Positions 46,479 to 55,312 of a stretch of DNA of 64,000 nt are shown here, one piece after another. Origin of the DNA: Lysobacterales bacterium. Its GTDB lineage: Bacteria > Pseudomonadota > Gammaproteobacteria > Xanthomonadales > Xanthomonadaceae. Under the pieces are notes generated by a model that worked only from the letters and a program-made list of their open reading frames with translations, did not search any database and was not told where the DNA came from. Position 1 is the first letter of the stretch; each line of letters opens with the position of its first letter. The position numbers and the translations under genes are program-made. The stretch lies in NCBI GenBank assembly GCA_017302135.1, contig JAFLDZ010000006.1, positions 1 through 64,000 of the forward strand, in the 5' to 3' direction.

Positions 46479-46548
46479 TCGTGCGGGCATACAACCTGTC
46501 AGCATCCACCTCATCCATTCCCGACATCGCACGTCATCGGAAACCGAT

Positions 46549-47313
46549 ATGACCACTCTCTCCGGAAAGCGCGGCCTCGTCGTGGGCATCGCCAACGCCG
46601 AAAGCATCGCCCACGGCTGCGCGCGCGCCTTCCGCGACGCCGGCGCCGAACTCGCCATCACCTATCTCAACGCCAAGTCCGAGCCCCATGTCCGCCCCTT
46701 GGCGGACGCATTGGACGCATCGATCTTCGTGCCCTGCGACGTGCGCGAACCCGGGCAGCTCGAAGCGGTGTTCGCCACCATCGAACGCGAATGGGGCCGG
46801 CTGGATTTCCTGCTGCACTCGATCGCATTCGCACCGCGCGAAGACCTGCACGCGTCGCTCATCGATTGCAGCAGCGAAGGTTTCGCGATGGCGATCGATG
46901 TGTCCTGCCACAGCTTCATCCGCATGGCGCGGCTGGCGCGCCCGCTGATGACCGAAGGCGGCTCGCTGCTGACGGTGAGTTTCTTCGGCGCCGAGCGGGT
47001 GGTCGACCATTACAATCTGATGGGGCCGGTGAAGGCGACGCTGGAAGCCTCGGTGCGCTATCTCGCCGCCGATCTGGCCGATCGGCGCATCCACGTCCAC
47101 ACACTCTCGACCGGCCCGGTCAAGACGCGCGCCGCCTCGGGAATCGATCGTTTCGACGAACTGCTGGAACGCACCCGCGAACGCACCCCGGCCAATCGTC
47201 TGGTCGACATCGAGCAGATCGGCCGCATCGCGGTGTTCCTCGCCAGCGACGCCGGCATGCCGATGACCGGCTCCGTGACCTATGCCGACGGCGGATTCCA
47301 TGTGATGGCTTGA
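46549..47313 (+). CDS. fabI: FabI-like enoyl-ACP/CoA reductase
   Basis: A 254-residue short-chain dehydrogenase of the FabI subgroup. [20 protein letters not shown] (about 6-25) is the FabI NAD-binding variant of the Rossmann glycine loop; the catalytic Y-x6-K is YNLMGPVK near 157-164; the C-terminus [14 protein letters not shown] is typical. It reduces trans-2-enoyl-ACP or -CoA with NAD(P)H. Co-location with the MaoC-PTA fusion and AckA suggests it belongs to that acyl-CoA pathway and may be a second, specialised FabI rather than the housekeeping one. A bidirectional terminator follows. Confidence 0.87.
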   Translation: MTTLSGKRGLVVGIANAESIAHGCARAFRDAGAELAITYLNAKSEPHVRPLADALDASIFVPCDVREPGQLEAVFATIEREWGRLDFLLHSIAFAPREDLHASLIDCSSEGFAMAIDVSCHSFIRMARLARPLMTEGGSLLTVSFFGAERVVDHYNLMGPVKATLEASVRYLAADLADRRIHVHTLSTGPVKTRAASGIDRFDELLERTRERTPANRLVDIEQIGRIAVFLASDAGMPMTGSVTYADGGFHVMA

Positions 47314-47449
47314 TGCGTCGTTCCATCCCGCCGGGATATTCCACAAGAAAGGGTGGAAGCGGATGCAGCCGAGTACGGCGGTTCTTTATCTGTCCGGCTC
47401 CGTATCGAGTACGGGGATATGTTTCGCACGGCGCGTGTTTCGCACAACA

Positions 47450-47479
47450 AAAAAGCCGAAGCATGCGCTTCGGCTTTTT
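47450..47479. terminator. Bidirectional terminator between fabI and tRNA-Ala
   Basis: AAAAAGCCGAAGC-ATGC-GCTTCGGCTTTTT: a 13-bp stem with A-run and T-run on the two sides, so it can stop fabI transcripts on the plus strand and the tRNA-Ala transcript on the minus strand. Confidence 0.9.
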
Positions 47480-47490
47480 CTTTCATCGAG

Positions 47491-47566
47491 TGGTGGAGCG
47501 GAGGGGGATCGAACCCCTGACCTCCACGATGCGAACGTGGCGCTCTCCCAGCTGAGCTACCGCCCC
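47491..47566 (-). tRNA. tRNA-Ala (anticodon CGC)
   Basis: A 76-nt tRNA on the minus strand with encoded CCA. Acceptor stem GGGGCGG/CCGCTCC contains the G3-U70 pair that marks tRNA-Ala; the anticodon loop is TTCGCAT with CGC reading GCG; the T-arm is AGGGGTTCGATCCCCCT. The terminator at 47450-47479 lies just downstream. Confidence 0.95.
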
Positions 47567-47598
47567 ACGCGATGAGGTGGCAAGTATACGGAGGCCGA

Positions 47599-48714
47599 TC
47601 AGCCGCCGCCAGTCGGGGACGGCAGCGATTCGAGGATGGGCGCAAGTCGGGTTTCGAGCTGGGCGCGGCGCCAGCCGGAGAGGGCACCGGGCCAGTCTTC
47701 GCCGTCCTGCAGGGCTTCGATCCAGCGACGCGAGGCGAGGACGCCGTCAGGCAGGGCCAGTTCGGCGCTGCGTTCGGCCACCGCCTGCTGCAGTTTCTTG
47801 TAGGCGTTGCGGTCGCGGTCGTCGCCGCGTGCAGGGGGCAGGTCGTTTTCGTCGGCCAGCGGGGTGTGCAGGGCTTCGAGCACCTGGTCGGCGAGTTTGC
47901 GCGGGGCCTTGGGCTGGCCTTCGAACATCGACTGCAGCTGGGACAGGTCGCGCGGCGGCGTGCGTGCGAGCAGCTGCGCCAGTTCGTTGTCGAGGATCCA
48001 GGTGCGCGGGCGGTCGTGGTCGCGGGCGTAGGTGTCGCGCCAGCGCAGTAGGCGCAGCAGGCGGATCTGGCCGTCGCGATCGAGGAACTGCGCCGAGCGC
48101 ATGCCGAGATGCGGCCAGCGTTCGCCCTCGTCCTGCGCGGCGTTGGCGAGCATCCGCGCGCAGTCTTCTTCCAGCCATGCGGTGCGCTGCAGCGCGTCGA
48201 GGCGTTCGCACAGCGTGCGGTGCAGGGCGTCGAGATGGCGCACGTCGTCGGCGGCGTAGTGCAGTTGCGAAGCCGACAGCGGCCGGCGCAGCCAGTCGGA
48301 GCGGGTTTCGCCCTTGTCGACCGTGACCCCGAGCAGCTCCTGCAGCACGCGCTGATAGCCCAGCCCGGCGCCCACGCCGCACAGCGCGGCGGCGATCTGG
48401 GTATCGAACAGCGGCTGCGGCAGGGCGTTGCAGTAGTACTTCAGCGCGATCAGATCTTCGCTGGCGCTGTGCATGACCTTGAGGATGCGGGTGTCGGAGA
48501 GCAACTGCGCCAGCGCGTCGGCCATGCCCGGCAGCAGCGGGTCGACCAGGAGGATGCCGTCGTCCGGCAGCGCATCGCCGCCTGCGATCTGCACCAGCGC
48601 CAGCTGCGGCCAGTAGGTGCGCTCGCGGACGAACTCGGTGTCCATGCCGATGCTGGGCGGTGCGGCGGCGATGAGGGCATGCAGCGGTGCGGGGTCGGTG
48701 ATCCAGTGCGGCAC
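47599..48714 (-). CDS. rnd: Ribonuclease D
   Basis: A 371-residue 3'-to-5' exoribonuclease that matures tRNA 3' ends. The DEDD catalytic acids appear in MDTEF (D25, E27), in HSASEDL near 83-89 and in the ExoIII motif YAADDVRHL near 157-165; two HRDC domains (about 205-285 and 295-365) bind RNA. The start is a GTG at 48714 (PHWITDPAPLHALIA). It is divergent from the next gene and lies next to tRNA-Ala. Confidence 0.95.
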   Translation of the reverse strand: MPHWITDPAPLHALIAAAPPSIGMDTEFVRERTYWPQLALVQIAGGDALPDDGILLVDPLLPGMADALAQLLSDTRILKVMHSASEDLIALKYYCNALPQPLFDTQIAAALCGVGAGLGYQRVLQELLGVTVDKGETRSDWLRRPLSASQLHYAADDVRHLDALHRTLCERLDALQRTAWLEEDCARMLANAAQDEGERWPHLGMRSAQFLDRDGQIRLLRLLRWRDTYARDHDRPRTWILDNELAQLLARTPPRDLSQLQSMFEGQPKAPRKLADQVLEALHTPLADENDLPPARGDDRDRNAYKKLQQAVAERSAELALPDGVLASRRWIEALQDGEDWPGALSGWRRAQLETRLAPILESLPSPTGGG

Positions 48715-48832
48715 GGGCTCGGTTCGTGAATGACGGGCCGCTATGCTACCGGAGTGCGGTCCGGGTCATCGTGCGGTGCGATCGATGCGATAAGGTAACG
48801 GCCGCACACGAACACCCCATCCGGAGCGGAGA

Positions 48833-50707
48833 TTGGCGCTGCGCGCGACACGACAGGCATTGGCGGCAGGCGTCATCGCGACGCTGGTCCTGCTGTGCGC
48901 CTGCGATCGCGACGGCGGCAAGGCGGCGGCCGGAAAAGACGGCCGGACCGCGCAGCGACGGGCCGACGGCACGGTGACGGTCAGCGGCGACGACGCCATC
49001 GCCGAACGCCTGACCTGGCGCAGCCCGAAGATCGTGCTGGCCGACGCCGACATCCCGGCCGCACGCAAACGCGCCGCCGCTGCGCTCGCCGAAGGCCGGC
49101 TCTACGAAGATGCCGATGCCGCGATTCCGCTGTATCTCGCCCTGCAGGCGCACGACCCCGAGGACGCCAAAGCGAAGGCCGGGCTGACCCGTGCGCTGGC
49201 GCGGCTGGCCACGGCCGGCAAGGACGCGCTGGCGGCGTCCGGCGAGGATGCGGAGGCGCTGCGCCGCGCGCATGCGGTGGGTGCGGTGATGCGCAGCATC
49301 GGGATCGAGCAGGTGGCGGGCGGCGCGGAGCATCTTGTCCAGCTCGACCGCGCCGACCGTCTGTGGGAATTGAACGAGGCCGGCGAGCAGGCGCTGGCCG
49401 ATGGCCGTCTCGGCGAAACGGGCGAGGGCGCGCTGCCGCTGTTCCAGCAGGCGCTGGCGCTGGAACCCGGCCAGCCGCGCGCGTCGCAGGGCGTTGCGGC
49501 GGTCGAAAGCGGGCTGATCCGGCGCGCCGAGGAAGCGGCCGACACCGGCGATTTCGATGCGGCCAAGGCCTGGCTCGCGAAAGCGGGCGCGGTGCGGCCG
49601 GGCATCGGGACGCTGGATGTCGGGCGCGAGCGCGTGGAAGCGATCCGCCGCGCGCGCATCGCCCGGCTGCGCGATGAGGGCATGACCCTGCTGTTGCAAC
49701 CGAACCTTCCGAATCATCTGCCGTTGGCGCGACAGCGATTGGCGGAAATCCTGCGCATCGCCGCGCCCGGCGACCCACAGGCCGCCGAGTTGCGCAACCG
49801 CATCGATCTGGCCACGCACTACGGCCTGCAGCGCCCCGGCCAGCGCTTCACCGATGCGCTGACCGGCGGCGGACGCGGCCCGCAAATGGTGGTGGTGCCG
49901 CACGGCGGTTTCCGGATGGGCGCGCGCGACGCCGAGCCCGATGCCAGCGGCTCCGAGCGCCCGTCGCGCTATGTGCGTTTCGATCGCGGTTTCGCCATCG
50001 GCCGCACCGAAGTGACGGTTGGCGAATTCCGCCGTTTCGTGCAGGCCGGCGAGTATCGTCCGCGCGCGCTGCGTCGCGGCCACTCGATGGTCTACGACGA
50101 GCGCGGCGGCAACTTCGTCCACCGCAGCGGCGTGGACTGGCGGCACGACTATGTCGGCCGCCTCGCCGCCGACGACATGCCGGTGCTGCACGTCAGCGCC
50201 AAGGACGCCGAGGCTTACGCGAACTGGCTGTCGGAGACCAGCCGCCAGCGCTACCGCTTGCCCAGCGAGGCCGAGTTCGAATACGCGCTGCGCGCCGGTG
50301 CCCCCGGGCGCTATCCGTGGGGCGACCGCCCGCCCGCGCGCGGCACCGGCAACCTGACCGGCGGCGGCGACCGTTCGCCCACGGGCCGCAGTTGGGGCAA
50401 TGCGTTCGTCGGTTATGTCGATGGTTACTGGGGTCCGGCGCCGGTCGCGCGGTTCCGCGCCAACGCCTTCGATGTCCATGACCTGGAAGGCAATGTCCGC
50501 GAGTGGGTCGCGGATTGCTGGCATGATGGCTACCGTCGCGCGCCGACCAAGGGCGAGGCCTGGGTGAATCCCGGTTGCCGCACCCGCGTGGTCCGCGGCG
50601 GCGCCTGGTCCAACGCCCCCGCGCAGACCCGCGCGGCGTGGCGCAGCCAGGCGGAGGCGGATGCGACGAATGCGCTGACCGGGTTCCGGGTGGTCAGAGA
50701 ACTTTAG
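48833..50707 (+). CDS. Formylglycine-generating-enzyme-like lipoprotein
   Basis: A 624-residue protein starting at a TTG with GGAGCGGAGA upstream. A lipoprotein signal (ALAAGVIATLVLLCAC, lipobox L-C-A-C) is followed by about 320 residues of charged helical/TPR-like sequence, then a C-terminal FGE-sulfatase/SUMF1 domain (about 350-624): GGFRMGARDAEPDASGSE, IGRTEVTVGEFRRFV, RLPSEAEFEYALRAG, GNVREWVADCWHD, RVVRGGAWSN, TGFRVVREL. Related domains occur in formylglycine enzymes but also in PvdO, EgtB and Ser/Thr-kinase-linked proteins, so enzymatic oxidation is not proven. It precedes a protease and a propeller lipoprotein, suggesting an envelope module. Confidence 0.82.
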   Translation: MALRATRQALAAGVIATLVLLCACDRDGGKAAAGKDGRTAQRRADGTVTVSGDDAIAERLTWRSPKIVLADADIPAARKRAAAALAEGRLYEDADAAIPLYLALQAHDPEDAKAKAGLTRALARLATAGKDALAASGEDAEALRRAHAVGAVMRSIGIEQVAGGAEHLVQLDRADRLWELNEAGEQALADGRLGETGEGALPLFQQALALEPGQPRASQGVAAVESGLIRRAEEAADTGDFDAAKAWLAKAGAVRPGIGTLDVGRERVEAIRRARIARLRDEGMTLLLQPNLPNHLPLARQRLAEILRIAAPGDPQAAELRNRIDLATHYGLQRPGQRFTDALTGGGRGPQMVVVPHGGFRMGARDAEPDASGSERPSRYVRFDRGFAIGRTEVTVGEFRRFVQAGEYRPRALRRGHSMVYDERGGNFVHRSGVDWRHDYVGRLAADDMPVLHVSAKDAEAYANWLSETSRQRYRLPSEAEFEYALRAGAPGRYPWGDRPPARGTGNLTGGGDRSPTGRSWGNAFVGYVDGYWGPAPVARFRANAFDVHDLEGNVREWVADCWHDGYRRAPTKGEAWVNPGCRTRVVRGGAWSNAPAQTRAAWRSQAEADATNALTGFRVVREL

Positions 50708-50735
50708 GCCGCAGGCCTGCGAGGGCAAACTAACG

Positions 50736-51629
50736 ATGCGACAGAATCCTTTCGGCAACCAGCAGCAGGGCTACGGCGGGCAGCGCAAGCGCGGCATCAA
50801 TCCGCGTTTCATCATCCTGCTGCTGTTCGCGGGCTATGCGGCGTACTACTGGGTGTCGAACCGGCAGGTGGATCCGTACACCGGCGAGAAGGTGCTGATC
50901 GACGGCAGCATTTCCATCGATCAGGAAAAAGCGATGGGCCTGCAGGCCTACGAGGACATCCTGTCGAAAGAGCGCCCGGTCGATCCGAATTCGCAGATCG
51001 CGCAGCAGGTGCGCGAGATCGCCAAACGCCTGATCGCCAAGGTGCCGGAAGTCGAAGCGCAGATGGCGGCCGACAGCGGCAACACGCCGACCAAGGTCTG
51101 GGAAACCTTCGACTGGGATGTGAACGTGATCCAGTCCGACCAGGCCAACGCGTTCTGTCTGCCCGGCGGCAAGATGGCGGTGTACACCGGCCTGATCCCG
51201 GTCGCGCAGAACGCCGACGCGGTGGCGGTGGTGATGGGCCACGAAATCGCCCACGCATTGCTGCGCCACGGCGCGCAGCGCATGTCGCAGCAGAAGCTCG
51301 GACAGCTCGGGCAGATGGCCGGCGCGATGAGCGGCATGGACCCGCAATCGCAGCAGATGATGCAGGCGGCGATGGGTTACGGCTTCATGCTGCCCTATGC
51401 GCGCAAACACGAAACCCAGGCCGATGCCGTCGGTTTGATGCTCGCGGCGGCGGCCTGCTTCAACCCGCAGGAATCGGTACCGCTGTGGGAGCGCATGAGC
51501 GCAGCCAGCGGCGGGCGTGCGCCTGCGGAGTTCTCGTCCACCCATCCCAGCCCGGAAACCCGCATCCGCGACTTGCAGGCGCTGATGCCGCAGGCCATGG
51601 AATATCGGAAGAAATACTGCCGCGAATGA
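50736..51629 (+). CDS. M48 family zinc metalloprotease
   Basis: A 297-residue peptidase. An N-terminal membrane anchor (PRFIILLLFAGYAAYYWVS, about 23-42) leaves the catalytic domain in the periplasm. The zinc site is [13 protein letters not shown] near 165-177 with the third ligand in KHETQADAVGL near 225; NAFCLPGGKMAVYTGLI is the conserved substrate-side strand. It resembles the BepA/LoiP outer-membrane quality-control group, but the repeat domain of BepA is missing. It begins 28 bp after the FGE-like gene. Confidence 0.9.
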   Translation: MRQNPFGNQQQGYGGQRKRGINPRFIILLLFAGYAAYYWVSNRQVDPYTGEKVLIDGSISIDQEKAMGLQAYEDILSKERPVDPNSQIAQQVREIAKRLIAKVPEVEAQMAADSGNTPTKVWETFDWDVNVIQSDQANAFCLPGGKMAVYTGLIPVAQNADAVAVVMGHEIAHALLRHGAQRMSQQKLGQLGQMAGAMSGMDPQSQQMMQAAMGYGFMLPYARKHETQADAVGLMLAAAACFNPQESVPLWERMSAASGGRAPAEFSSTHPSPETRIRDLQALMPQAMEYRKKYCRE

Positions 51630-51654
51630 TGCCGGCGCCATATCGAACGCCAGG

Positions 51655-52566
51655 GTGCGGCGCGCTGGAGTGCTGACGACACTGCTCCGGGCCGGTGTCG
51701 TCGCGCTTGCGTTGTATTGCGGCGGCTGCGCGACGGACGCCGGTCCCGATGCACCGGTGTCGTCCCTGTATGCCGACCCGCAGCCGGTCACGGTCGAAGG
51801 TTACGACGGCGACGCGATGGAGCCGTTCCTCGCCCGCGACGGCCGATATCTGTTCTTCAACAATTCGAATCATCCTTCTGTCGATACGAACCTGCATTAC
51901 GCGGAACGGATCGACGACCTGCGGTTCCGCTATCGAGGCGAAGTACGGGGCGCGAATACGACCGCGCTGGACGCTGTCGCGACCATGGACAGCAGCGGCA
52001 TGTTTTATTTCGTGTCGTTGCGCGATCACGAGAAAACCTTCCATTCGATCTTTCGCGGCGAGTTCCGCGACGGCGCGCTGTCCGGCGTCGAGCCGGTAAG
52101 CGGAATCTCCAGAAAAAAGCCCCTGCACATCAATTTCGATCTCGACATCAGCCCCGATGGCGAACGCATGTATGTCGTCGACGGCCGCTTCGATCTGCTG
52201 TGGGTGCTCGGGCCGAAAGCCGCCGACATCGTCGTGGCGGACCGGCGTGGCGAGGGTTTCGCCATCGCGCCCGACAGCGCCGCGATGCTGGGCAACGTCA
52301 ATACCGATGCGCTGGAGTACGCGCCGTGCATTTCGGCGGACGGGCGAACGCTGTTGTTCACGCGCTTGCGCAGAGGGCTCGGCGCGCAGCCGGCGATCTA
52401 CGTCGCGCAACGCGACGACCCCTCGCAGCCATTCGGGCCCGCTCGACGGCTCGCCGCGTTGGAAGGCTTCGTGGAAGCGACGACGTTCTCCGTCGACGAA
52501 CGCGCGATCTATTACCACAGGAAAGTCGACGATCGTTTCGTGCTGTTCATGGCGACGAAACGCTGA
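51655..52566 (+). CDS. Beta-propeller (PD40-type) lipoprotein
   Basis: A 303-residue protein with a lipoprotein signal from a GTG start (RAGVLTTLLRAGVVALALYC then GGC). PD40/TolB-like blades follow: PFLARDGRYLFFNNSN, DLDISPDGERMYVVDG, APCISADGRTLLFTRL and TTFSVDERAIYYHRKVD. No enzyme motif is visible, so a periplasmic binding or scaffold role is likely. The GTG lies 25 bp after the protease stop; no strong ribosome-binding site was seen. Confidence 0.75.
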   Translation: MRRAGVLTTLLRAGVVALALYCGGCATDAGPDAPVSSLYADPQPVTVEGYDGDAMEPFLARDGRYLFFNNSNHPSVDTNLHYAERIDDLRFRYRGEVRGANTTALDAVATMDSSGMFYFVSLRDHEKTFHSIFRGEFRDGALSGVEPVSGISRKKPLHINFDLDISPDGERMYVVDGRFDLLWVLGPKAADIVVADRRGEGFAIAPDSAAMLGNVNTDALEYAPCISADGRTLLFTRLRRGLGAQPAIYVAQRDDPSQPFGPARRLAALEGFVEATTFSVDERAIYYHRKVDDRFVLFMATKR

Positions 52567-52665
52567 CGCGCCGCGCCAGCAGAAGCGCAACACCACGTAG
52601 CCCGCTTCCCGCGCAGATGGAAACCCGCCGCGTCCGCAAAAAAGCCCGCGACGCCCAGCGCCGGC

Positions 52666-52839
52666 TTAAAGCCCCTTGAACACCGTCGACAGCAGCAACA
52701 GCGCGAACGCCGTCGCCAGCAGCCAGAACGCGTTCGGCGCGGCGACGCTGAGATAGCCGAGTTTGCCGGCGATGCCGGCGCTGCCCAGCAGAAGCGAGAC
52801 GAGCCATGCGGCGGTGCTGGGGGGCGTGAGTTTGATCAT
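52666..52839 (-). CDS. Small membrane protein (57 aa)
   Basis: A complete ORF from ATG 52839 to TAA at 52666-52668. The sequence begins MIKLTPPSTAAWLVSLLLGS and ends AFALLLLSTVFKGL, giving two hydrophobic helices (about residues 10-28 and 38-54) separated by GKLGYLSVAAP. It lies just downstream of nothing on its own strand except the acetoacetyl-CoA reductase, whose direction is the same but which ends before it is reached. No family is assigned; small proteins of this type are common in xanthomonads. Confidence 0.65.
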   Translation of the reverse strand: MIKLTPPSTAAWLVSLLLGSAGIAGKLGYLSVAAPNAFWLLATAFALLLLSTVFKGL

Positions 52840-52895
52840 CGTGTCTGCTGCAGGTCTATTGGAATACGGATGCGGATTCTGAGCGCGTGAGGACT

Positions 52896-53636
52896 TCAGA
52901 AACTCATGAACATTCCGCCGTTCACCGGAATGTTCGCGCCGGTGATGAAGCCGGCGTCGTCGGCGGTGAGAAATTCCACCGTGCGCGCGATTTCCGAGGG
53001 TTTGCCGAGGCGGCCCACCGGCACTTTTTCGACGATGCCGGCGCGGATGTCTTCAGGAATCGCCATCACCAGCGCGGTTTCGCAGTAGCCCGGCGATATC
53101 GAGTTCACGGTCACGCCCTTGCGCGCGACTTCGCGGGCCAGCGCCATCGTGAAGCCGTGCATGCCGGCTTTCGCGGCGGAGTAGTTGGTCTGCCCGAACT
53201 GGCCGGTCTGGCCGTTGACCGAGCTGATGTTGACGATCCGGCCGAAGCCGCGCGTCATCATGCCGTCGACCACGTGTCGGCACATGTTGAACACGCTGTC
53301 GAGATTGACGTTCATCACCGCATCCCACTGCACCTTGTCCATCTTGCGCAGGGTGCCGTCGCGGGTGATGCCAGCGGCGTTGACCAGGATATCGAGCGGG
53401 CCGTGCGCGGTTTCGATCCTGCGCACCAGCGCGGCGCAGCTGTCGAAATCGCCGGCGTCCAACGCTTCGAAATGGATGTCGAGGCCGGCGACGTCGTGTT
53501 CGAATTCGGCGATGCGTTCGGCGCGCGCGCCGAGATCCGCGGCGATGACGGTGCGACCCGCGCGGGCGAGCGTTTTGCAGATTTCGGTGCCGAGCCCGCC
53601 GATACCGCCGGTCACGACAGCTACACGTGTGGTCAT
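52896..53636 (-). CDS. phbB: Acetoacetyl-CoA reductase (PhaB paralogue 1)
   Basis: A 246-residue NADPH-dependent short-chain dehydrogenase. The cofactor loop is VTGGIGGLGTEI (residues 8-19), the catalytic residues are S in ISSVNGQTGQFGQTNY near 137 and Y-x3-K in NYSAAKAGMHGF near 150-154, and ITRDGTLRKMDKVQWDAVM is the PhaB substrate-loop hallmark. It makes (R)-3-hydroxybutyryl-CoA for polyhydroxyalkanoate synthesis. A second paralogue lies beyond phaR. Confidence 0.92.
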   Translation of the reverse strand: MTTRVAVVTGGIGGLGTEICKTLARAGRTVIAADLGARAERIAEFEHDVAGLDIHFEALDAGDFDSCAALVRRIETAHGPLDILVNAAGITRDGTLRKMDKVQWDAVMNVNLDSVFNMCRHVVDGMMTRGFGRIVNISSVNGQTGQFGQTNYSAAKAGMHGFTMALAREVARKGVTVNSISPGYCETALVMAIPEDIRAGIVEKVPVGRLGKPSEIARTVEFLTADDAGFITGANIPVNGGMFMSF

Positions 53637-53724
53637 GGGTCTGTTTCCTTGAAAGCGGTCATGGCTGCGCCGCGCACAGCCGACGTCGTGCGCGGCGTCG
53701 CCGCGCCATCGATACGTCTCGGGA

Positions 53725-54228
53725 TCAATCGTCCTGCGTTGTCTTGCTGGTGGCGGGCTTGTCTTTGGGCTTCGTCGAAGCGCTGCGGCCCATCGCGCCG
53801 ATCAGGTTGTGCTGGAACTCGCGCCACAGCTCGAGATTGCGCTCGGTGAGCTGGTTCATCATCGTCCAGGGCGTCTGCCCGATCATGCCGCCCATCTGCT
53901 GCCGGAACTGCTGCTGCTGATCGAGGAAGATCTGCATCGAGCGTTCGAGGTAGTTGCCCATGAAGCCCTGCAGCGAATCTCCGTAGAAACGGATGATGTG
54001 GCTGAGCAACTGGGTGGACAGCATCGGCTCGCCGTCCTGCTCGTGCTCGGCGATGATCTGCAGCAGCACCTGCCGGGTCAGGTCGTCGCCGGACTTGGCG
54101 TCGCGGACTTCGAAATCTTCGCCGTCCACGATCAGCTGGCGCACGTCCTCGATCGTGATGTAGCTGGAGATCTTGGTGTCGTAGAGACGGCGGTTCGGAT
54201 ACTTCTTGATGATCCGTGAAGCTGGCAT
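53725..54228 (-). CDS. phaR: Polyhydroxyalkanoate synthesis repressor PhaR
   Basis: A 167-residue PhaR. The N-terminal PHB/PHA accumulation regulator DNA-binding domain (IIKKYPNRRLYDTKISSYIT, residues 6-25) and the following PHB_acc regions (about 60-110, DDLTRQVLLQIIAEHEQDGE) are intact; the C-terminus is a lysine-rich tail. It senses PHA granules and represses phasin and its own gene. It sits between the two phbB paralogues, which are probable targets. Confidence 0.94.
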   Translation of the reverse strand: MPASRIIKKYPNRRLYDTKISSYITIEDVRQLIVDGEDFEVRDAKSGDDLTRQVLLQIIAEHEQDGEPMLSTQLLSHIIRFYGDSLQGFMGNYLERSMQIFLDQQQQFRQQMGGMIGQTPWTMMNQLTERNLELWREFQHNLIGAMGRSASTKPKDKPATSKTTQDD

Positions 54229-54472
54229 GGAGCCTTTACTCTAGAGGACTACAGTCGGCGAGCATGGCGCAGCCGGCGACGGCTTGCAACTCGCCGCCCG
54301 GGAGCCGCCTTGCGGCGCTTCGGGCCTGAAGGGAAATGCCGGCTAAAAACGTTTTCAACCTTGCGCGTGGACAAGCGTGGCTTCTACAGCCATGGACCGG
54401 GACACCCACGCGCAGCCGAAAACCCGGCAACCTCTGCCCGGCACGCACGCGCCGGGCAGGGTTGGACTGGAC

Positions 54473-55213
54473 TCACCAGCCCATGTGGTGGCCGCCGTTG
54501 ATGTCGAGGTTGGAGCCGGTGATCCAGCTCGCCTGTTCATCGGCGAGGAAGGCCACGCCGTAGGCGATTTCCTCCGGGGTGCCGAGACGGCCGGTGGGGA
54601 TGTCGGCGACGATCTTGGCGCGGACGTCTTCGGGCACGGCCATGACCATGTCGGTGGCGATGTAGCCGGGGGAGATCGTGTTCACGGTCACGCCCAGCTT
54701 GGCGTTCTCGCGCGCCAGCGAAATGGTGAAACCGTGCATGCCGGCCTTGGCGGCGGCGTAGTTGGCCTGGCCGTACTGGCCCTTGAGGCCGTTGATCGAG
54801 CTGATCTGGATGACCCGGCCCCATTTGCGGTGGCGCATGCCGTCGATCACCGGACGGGTGACGTTGAACACCGAGTTGAGATTGGTGTTGATCACGTCCT
54901 GCCACTGGGTCGCGGTCATCCGGTGGAAGGTACCGTCGCGGGTGATGCCGGCGTTGTTGATCAGGATGTCGATCGGCCCGAGCTGGCGTTCGACTTCGCG
55001 CACCATCGCTTCGGCTTCTTCGGGAGAACTCACGTCGCCCTTGGCCAGCGCGATGTCGTAACCCTGCGCTTTCAGCTCCGCCTGCCATGCCTTCGCTTTT
55101 TCTTCGTTGCGATAGTTGGTGGCGACCTTGTGGCCCATGTCGGCCAGGCGTTTGCAGATGGCGGTGCCGATACCGCCGGTGCCGCCGGTGACCAGTGCGA
55201 CGCGTGTTGTCAT
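54473..55213 (-). CDS. phbB: Acetoacetyl-CoA reductase (PhaB paralogue 2)
   Basis: A 246-residue paralogue of the gene at 52896, the same length and well conserved: VTGGTGGIGTAICKRLADMG, ITRDGTFHRMTATQWQDVI, QISSINGLKGQYGQANYAAA with Y-x3-K, SPGYIATDMVMAVPEDVRAK. It is closer to classical PhaB (EEKAKAWQAELK) than the first copy. The 244-bp gap to phaR holds no recognised element. No PHA synthase gene is in the window. Confidence 0.94.
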   Translation of the reverse strand: MTTRVALVTGGTGGIGTAICKRLADMGHKVATNYRNEEKAKAWQAELKAQGYDIALAKGDVSSPEEAEAMVREVERQLGPIDILINNAGITRDGTFHRMTATQWQDVINTNLNSVFNVTRPVIDGMRHRKWGRVIQISSINGLKGQYGQANYAAAKAGMHGFTISLARENAKLGVTVNTISPGYIATDMVMAVPEDVRAKIVADIPTGRLGTPEEIAYGVAFLADEQASWITGSNLDINGGHHMGW

Positions 55214-55312
55214 GCCGTTCTCCCATCCCGAAGTGAGTGTGTGTGGCGACTGTGGTCGGGTCTCGTGCCCGAGTGGCAGTCCGGTTCGTTGCGACTCATC
55301 GATCCATGGATT

